Assembly (NCBI GenBank): GCA_964602845.1 | Contig: CAZRSW010000004.1 | Coordinates: forward strand, 62,001-126,000 | Source of the DNA: CAZRSW01 sp964602845 | GTDB taxonomy: Bacteria; Chloroflexota; Dehalococcoidia; Lucifugimonadales; UBA826 | Direction: 5' to 3' | DNA: 64,000 bases | Shown here: positions 60,130 to 64,000 of the stretch, in pieces | How positions within the stretch are numbered: the stretch's first letter is position 1 | Layout: the number at the start of each line of letters is the position of its first letter | Notes under the pieces: model-generated | Told to the model about the DNA's origin: nothing | The model's input: only the letters and a program-made list of their open reading frames with translations | Database searches by the model: none | Program-made: the position numbers and the translations under genes

Positions 60130-62340
60130 TCAACTCTTCAAATTCCTAGATCTAGAAACTTCAATCACACCCTGTATCGCCTCTAGCTTCGCATGGAGCC
60201 CGTTTAACTGATTTATTCCACTCACGTACACCGTTAACGATACAACGCTCATATCATCGTACTCTTCCGATGCTATATTGGCAATGTTTATACGCCGTTC
60301 TGAAACCACAGAGGTTATATCTCCTAGTAACCCAACTCTATCCCAACCATCAATCTGGATGCGAACCGGATACAGGCTCTTACTTTCCCCCCAATCTACA
60401 GGAACTATTCGTTGTTTCTCGTCCTCTTCCATAATATTTCTACAATTCTTACGATGAACCGTTACCCCTCTTCCTCTAGTAATGAATCCTATGATTTCAT
60501 CACCCATTATGGGATTACAACAACGTGCAATATTGGTTAGCAAATCTCCAACACCAAGAACTTCTATCCCAGAGGCTGGGCCCGTCCGAGGAATTTCCGT
60601 CAAAACCATCTGGTCTGAGGATTCCTCTACCGAAAGCCGTTGTATTAACTTTTCTGTTGTTAAAGAACCATCACCTATTGCAGCCAGCATGTCATCTGAA
60701 GAATTAAAGTTGAGCAGGGCAGCGGCAGCATCTTCACTTAATTTTAGGTCAAGCCTCTTCAACTGACTATGGTATATTTCGTCGCCCCTTTCTATATTAG
60801 TTTGCCTCTCTTGTCTGTTAAACCATTGTCTGATTTTTGCTCGAGCTGACGAGGTCTTTGTATAGCCAAGACTAGCGTTCAGCCAATCCAAGCTGGGAGC
60901 GCCTGTCTTACTAGTCATGATATGTACCGAGTCACCGTTTGAAAGTTCACTATTAAGGGCGACCAACTTTCCATTTACTTTTGCGCCTACACAAGCATGC
61001 CCCACGTCGGTATGAATACGATATGCAAAGTCCAAAGGAGTCGCCCCGGATGGTAATTCCTTAACTTCCCCATTTGGAGTATAAACATAAACTTGATCCC
61101 TAAATATGTCTGTTTTAAAGGATTCTACAAATTCGACAGACCCTACGACATCACGTTGCCACTCCATTAGTTGCCGAATCCAGGCCATTTTTTCTTCAAA
61201 TTTTGCGTCCCTGTCTCCCCCCTCCTTGTAAACCCAATGCGCGGCTATCCCGTATTCGGCGACCTCATGCATTTCTCCAGTCCTTATTTGTATCTCTACC
61301 GGGGCCGAGTCCTCACAGAGTACCGCGGTATGGATTGACTGATATAAATTATCCTTAGGATTAGCGATATAGTCATCAAATTGCCCAGGTAGCGGATGCC
61401 ATTTAGCATGAACAACACCCAGAGCTGCATAGCAATCCTTCACTTCCTTAACTGTAATCCTAAGAGCGAACAAGTCATATATTTCACTGACCTCTTTGTT
61501 GTTATTCGCGTATCTCTCAGATTTCTTGTGTATGCTGTAAATGTGTTTAGGGCGCCCGGTCACATCTGATTCTATACCCGCCTCATCAAGCTCATCCACC
61601 AACAATCTAATGACCCTAGCAATATAGGCTTCCCGTTCGACCCGTTTTGCATTCAAGGTACGAGAGATTCGCCTATATGCTTTAGGATCAAGTTGTTGGA
61701 ATGCAAGATCTTCCAAGATCCACTTTATTTCCCAAATACCTAACCTGTGCGCAAGAGGAGCGTAAATATCCAATGTTTCCCGCGACATCCCCTCTCGCCG
61801 CTTAAGAGGCAGAGCCGAGACAGTCCTCATATTATGGAGACGATCCGCAAGTTTTATTAATACAACACGTATGTCTTCAGACATCGCCATCAACATTTTT
61901 CTTATGGTTTCTGCCTGAGCGATGTCATCCGCACTGGCGATCCCGTCCATTGTGGGTTTTTCCCCTGTAACCGTAGTTGCCTCTATATCACCAGCATCCT
62001 CCGCTCGTGTTAATTTAGTCACTCCATCCACTAATCTAGCCACATCTTCCCCGAACTCTCTTTCTAGTTGGGAATAAGTAACATCGCAATCCTCTAAGAC
62101 GTCATGTAGCAGGGCAGCGGCTAACGCATTCGCATCAAGGCGAAGTCCAGCTAGAAAAATAGCTGTTTGTTTGGGATGCTCGAAGAATTCTTCGCCAGAT
62201 AATCGCAGCTGACCCGCATGAGCCGATTCAGCAAAACCATAGGCATTTGCCACAAAGTCAACACTTTCGGAGGGGAGATAGTCCTGTATCTTATCGTACA
62301 GTTCCTCATCCACACCAATCCCTCTGACATTTACCATCAA
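60130..62340 (-). CDS. rel: bifunctional (p)ppGpp synthetase/hydrolase
   Basis: This 736-residue Rel protein makes and degrades the stringent response alarmone. The hydrolase HD domain has His55 and LLHDVLED with His79-Asp80 intact, so hydrolysis should work. The synthetase domain (about 240-355) has YSIHKKSERY, DLFALRITVK and NLYQSIHTAV. TGS (about 410-470; VYTPNGEVKELPSGATPLDF), a helical and zinc-finger region with ARCCNPIMGDEI, and a C-terminal ACT domain follow. It is divergent from hisS, a common pairing. Confidence 0.95.
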   Translation of the reverse strand: MMVNVRGIGVDEELYDKIQDYLPSESVDFVANAYGFAESAHAGQLRLSGEEFFEHPKQTAIFLAGLRLDANALAAALLHDVLEDCDVTYSQLEREFGEDVARLVDGVTKLTRAEDAGDIEATTVTGEKPTMDGIASADDIAQAETIRKMLMAMSEDIRVVLIKLADRLHNMRTVSALPLKRREGMSRETLDIYAPLAHRLGIWEIKWILEDLAFQQLDPKAYRRISRTLNAKRVEREAYIARVIRLLVDELDEAGIESDVTGRPKHIYSIHKKSERYANNNKEVSEIYDLFALRITVKEVKDCYAALGVVHAKWHPLPGQFDDYIANPKDNLYQSIHTAVLCEDSAPVEIQIRTGEMHEVAEYGIAAHWVYKEGGDRDAKFEEKMAWIRQLMEWQRDVVGSVEFVESFKTDIFRDQVYVYTPNGEVKELPSGATPLDFAYRIHTDVGHACVGAKVNGKLVALNSELSNGDSVHIMTSKTGAPSLDWLNASLGYTKTSSARAKIRQWFNRQERQTNIERGDEIYHSQLKRLDLKLSEDAAAALLNFNSSDDMLAAIGDGSLTTEKLIQRLSVEESSDQMVLTEIPRTGPASGIEVLGVGDLLTNIARCCNPIMGDEIIGFITRGRGVTVHRKNCRNIMEEDEKQRIVPVDWGESKSLYPVRIQIDGWDRVGLLGDITSVVSERRINIANIASEEYDDMSVVSLTVYVSGINQLNGLHAKLEAIQGVIEVSRSRNLKS

Positions 62341-62562
62341 ACTGTCAACTCACTTCTGATCACTGAATTAAAATACTTAACCTTTTCTATTATACGGACT
62401 TTGCAACCGTATATCGCACGGAAAATATGGTTTCCTCCAAGCATCACCACTTCAGGAACAGGGGATATAGTTTATAGTTTACGATAGTACTTGGTAAATA
62501 TGCAGATGCCATATGGAGTAAAATATACCTACTTAAACTGTGGCGACTTGGAGGATTCCCTC

Positions 62563-63807
62563 ATGTTTCAAGCCCCTAGAGGCACTACTGATATTTTGCC
62601 AGAAGATCAGCCATATTGGGACAATGTAATGGCTGCGGTACGGCATATAGGATCTCAATTCGGATATTCACGGATTGACACACCTATTTTTGAAGACACC
62701 CAACTCTTTACCCGAGGAATAGGAGGCGCTACTGACATAGTAGAAAAAGAAACCTATTCATTCAAGGATAGGGGCGGGGATTCACTAACTCTGAGGCCCG
62801 AGGGAACCGCCCCCGTATGTCGCGCCTACATGGAGCACGGCATGCACACCCTACCTCAACCCGTCAAGCTTTATTACATCTGTCAAAATTTTCGTTACGA
62901 AAGGCCGCAGTCAGGTAGGTACAGAGCATTTAATCAATTTGGGGTCGAAATTTTCGGTGAATCAGACCCTTATGCGGATGCTGAGGCCATCGAGATATCT
63001 TGGAGATTTCTAAGAGAACTCGGACTCAGGGACTTATCTATAACTTTGAACAGTATCGGTGATGATGAATGCAGACCATTATATGTATCGGCACTGATAA
63101 AATATTATACTCAGCAGTCATCGGAATTATGCACAGATTGTGCAAGGAGGTTAGTAACAAATCCGCTGAGACTATTGGACTGCAAGATCGATACGTGTCA
63201 ACCAATAATATCGGAAGCGCCAAGAAGTATCGATTATCTTTGCAATGACTGTGAAGAACATTGGCAAGATCTACTTGACCACTTAAATAGGATCGACCTA
63301 ACCTATGAGATAGACAACAGTCTAGTACGGGGTTTAGATTATTATACGAGGACCGTCTTTGAAATAACGCCCCCTGTCAAGGGGCGGACTAATGTTATTG
63401 CCGGTGGAGGGAGATACGACAAGCTCTTAGAACAATTAGGAGGTCCTTCCACTCCTGGAGTTGGATTTGCGGTTGGCTTAGAAAGGGTAGTCGAGCACAT
63501 GAAACGCCTTAAAGTCACATTTTCAGGCGATAAAAGTAAGCTCACTTTGGTTGCACATTTGGGCCCCAGAGGAAAGAAAGAGGCTATGGTCATGGCTTCA
63601 TTAATCAGAAAGTCAGGGGGAACCGCAGTCATGGGACCTTCTAGAGGCTTGCGTAGTCAACTTCGGTACGCTTCCTCAATAAATGCTGATTACGCCGTAA
63701 TCATAGGAGATGATGAAATAGACAAAGGGAAATTCACCCTGCGGCAATTGGGAGAAAGTACCCAGCAAGAGTTGTCTAGTGAGGAGATTATACGCTCAGT
63801 CTGCTAG
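62563..63807 (+). CDS. hisS: histidyl-tRNA synthetase
   Basis: HisS charges tRNA-His. I start it at the ATG at 62563 (414 residues): MFQAPRGTTDILPEDQ is the family N-terminus and GGAGG lies about seven bases upstream. The TTG-started frame 24 codons earlier is not conserved. Class II motif 2 is FRYERPQSGRYRAFNQFGVE, the histidine loop is LVRGLDYYTRTVFE, and motif 3 is PGVGFAVGLERV. The anticodon-binding domain ends the protein. Four cysteines in the insertion region (CTDCAR and CNDCEE) may bind zinc. Confidence 0.96.
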   Translation: MFQAPRGTTDILPEDQPYWDNVMAAVRHIGSQFGYSRIDTPIFEDTQLFTRGIGGATDIVEKETYSFKDRGGDSLTLRPEGTAPVCRAYMEHGMHTLPQPVKLYYICQNFRYERPQSGRYRAFNQFGVEIFGESDPYADAEAIEISWRFLRELGLRDLSITLNSIGDDECRPLYVSALIKYYTQQSSELCTDCARRLVTNPLRLLDCKIDTCQPIISEAPRSIDYLCNDCEEHWQDLLDHLNRIDLTYEIDNSLVRGLDYYTRTVFEITPPVKGRTNVIAGGGRYDKLLEQLGGPSTPGVGFAVGLERVVEHMKRLKVTFSGDKSKLTLVAHLGPRGKKEAMVMASLIRKSGGTAVMGPSRGLRSQLRYASSINADYAVIIGDDEIDKGKFTLRQLGESTQQELSSEEIIRSVC

Positions 63808-63851
63808 GCTAGATCCTAAATCGTTATTTCAAGTTGGTTTAACAAGAACAC

Positions 63852-64000
63852 ATGGACAAAAACTTTATGGAAGCGACAATTTCTAGGATAGTTTGCCAAG
63901 CTAAGGAATTTATGATTCCTAGAGATATAGATGGTTGGCTACTTTATGACTATCGAGGGATGAACCCAATATTTTGGGAGACCATCGGGTACATACCAAA
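63852..64000 (+). CDS. M24-family (Xaa-Pro aminopeptidase-like) protein, 3' truncated
   Basis: The frame opens at the ATG at 63852 and runs off the window after 49 codons. The segment DIDGWLLYDYRGMNPIF resembles the N-terminal creatinase-type domain of aminopeptidase P family proteins (often DGWLLYDFRGSNPI). No strong ribosome site is visible; an ATG at 63867 is an alternative. The catalytic domain is outside the window, so the call is tentative. It lies 44 bases after hisS on the same strand. Confidence 0.65.
   Translation, partial: MDKNFMEATISRIVCQAKEFMIPRDIDGWLLYDYRGMNPIFWETIGYIP

Overview
This 64 kb window looks like one scaffold of a draft genome (two runs of 100 N) from a bacterium of the phylum Chloroflexota, most likely a Dehalococcoidia/SAR202-type lineage. 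That is an inference from an alternative complex III (ACIII) respiratory operon, a ribosomal super-operon that runs on into truA-rplM-rpsI, a galactonate-dehydratase-like enolase-superfamily gene and the general sequence character. No rRNA, tRNA, CRISPR array, insertion sequence or phage gene was seen. Most of the window is core metabolism and information processing.

Layout. 1-299: end of acpS. 333-8609 (minus): an ACIII quinol oxidoreductase operon, read as small membrane protein, actA (five haems), actB1, actB2 (Fe-S), two NrfD-like membrane subunits, actD, actE (one-haem lipoprotein). 8831-13563 (plus): enolase-superfamily dehydratase, ribF, tyrS, class V aminotransferase. 13653-15479 (minus): ftsH. 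15680-16456 (plus): an orphan winged-helix regulator with a degenerate receiver domain, closed by a clear terminator. 16642-22391 (plus): branched-chain 2-oxoacid dehydrogenase E1alpha-E1beta-E2 with lipB, then an acyl-CoA synthetase. 22431-29484 (minus): a complete phosphate module, phoB-phoR then pstS-pstC-pstA-pstB-phoU, with a structured terminator-like element and a possible Pho box between phoR and pstS. 29797-32108 (minus): SelA-like PLP protein and queA. 32387-34355 (plus): YihY-family membrane protein and an HtrA-type lipoprotein protease. 34352-37375 (minus): ubiE/menG, nnrD/E fusion, DtxR-like metalloregulator.

37485-58644 (minus) is a continuous str-S10-spc-alpha-L13/S9 array: rpsL, rpsG, fusA, rpsJ to rplO, secY, adk, map, infA, rpmJ, rpsM, rpsK, a six-helix membrane protein, rpsD, rpoA, rplQ, truA, rplM, rpsI. 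A consensus sigma-70-type promoter lies just upstream of rpsL. EF-Tu (tuf) is missing from its usual place after fusA. 58849-62340 (minus): rpsT and the rpsP-khpA-rimM cluster, with khpA cut by an N run, plus rel. 62563-64000 (plus): hisS and the start of an M24-family peptidase.

How the genes work together. ACIII oxidises menaquinol (ubiE/menG makes the methylated quinone) and passes electrons to cytochrome c; the terminal oxidase is not in this window. The E1/E2 complex needs lipoate, supplied by LipB next door, but E3 and LipA are elsewhere. The least expected items are the ACIII variant (separate B1 and B2, no Fe-S cysteines in B1, an extra leading membrane protein), the orphan regulator, the membrane protein inside the alpha operon, and the phoR-pstS spacer, where an apparent scaffold gap is flanked by identical 55-base copies that look like an unmerged assembly overlap.
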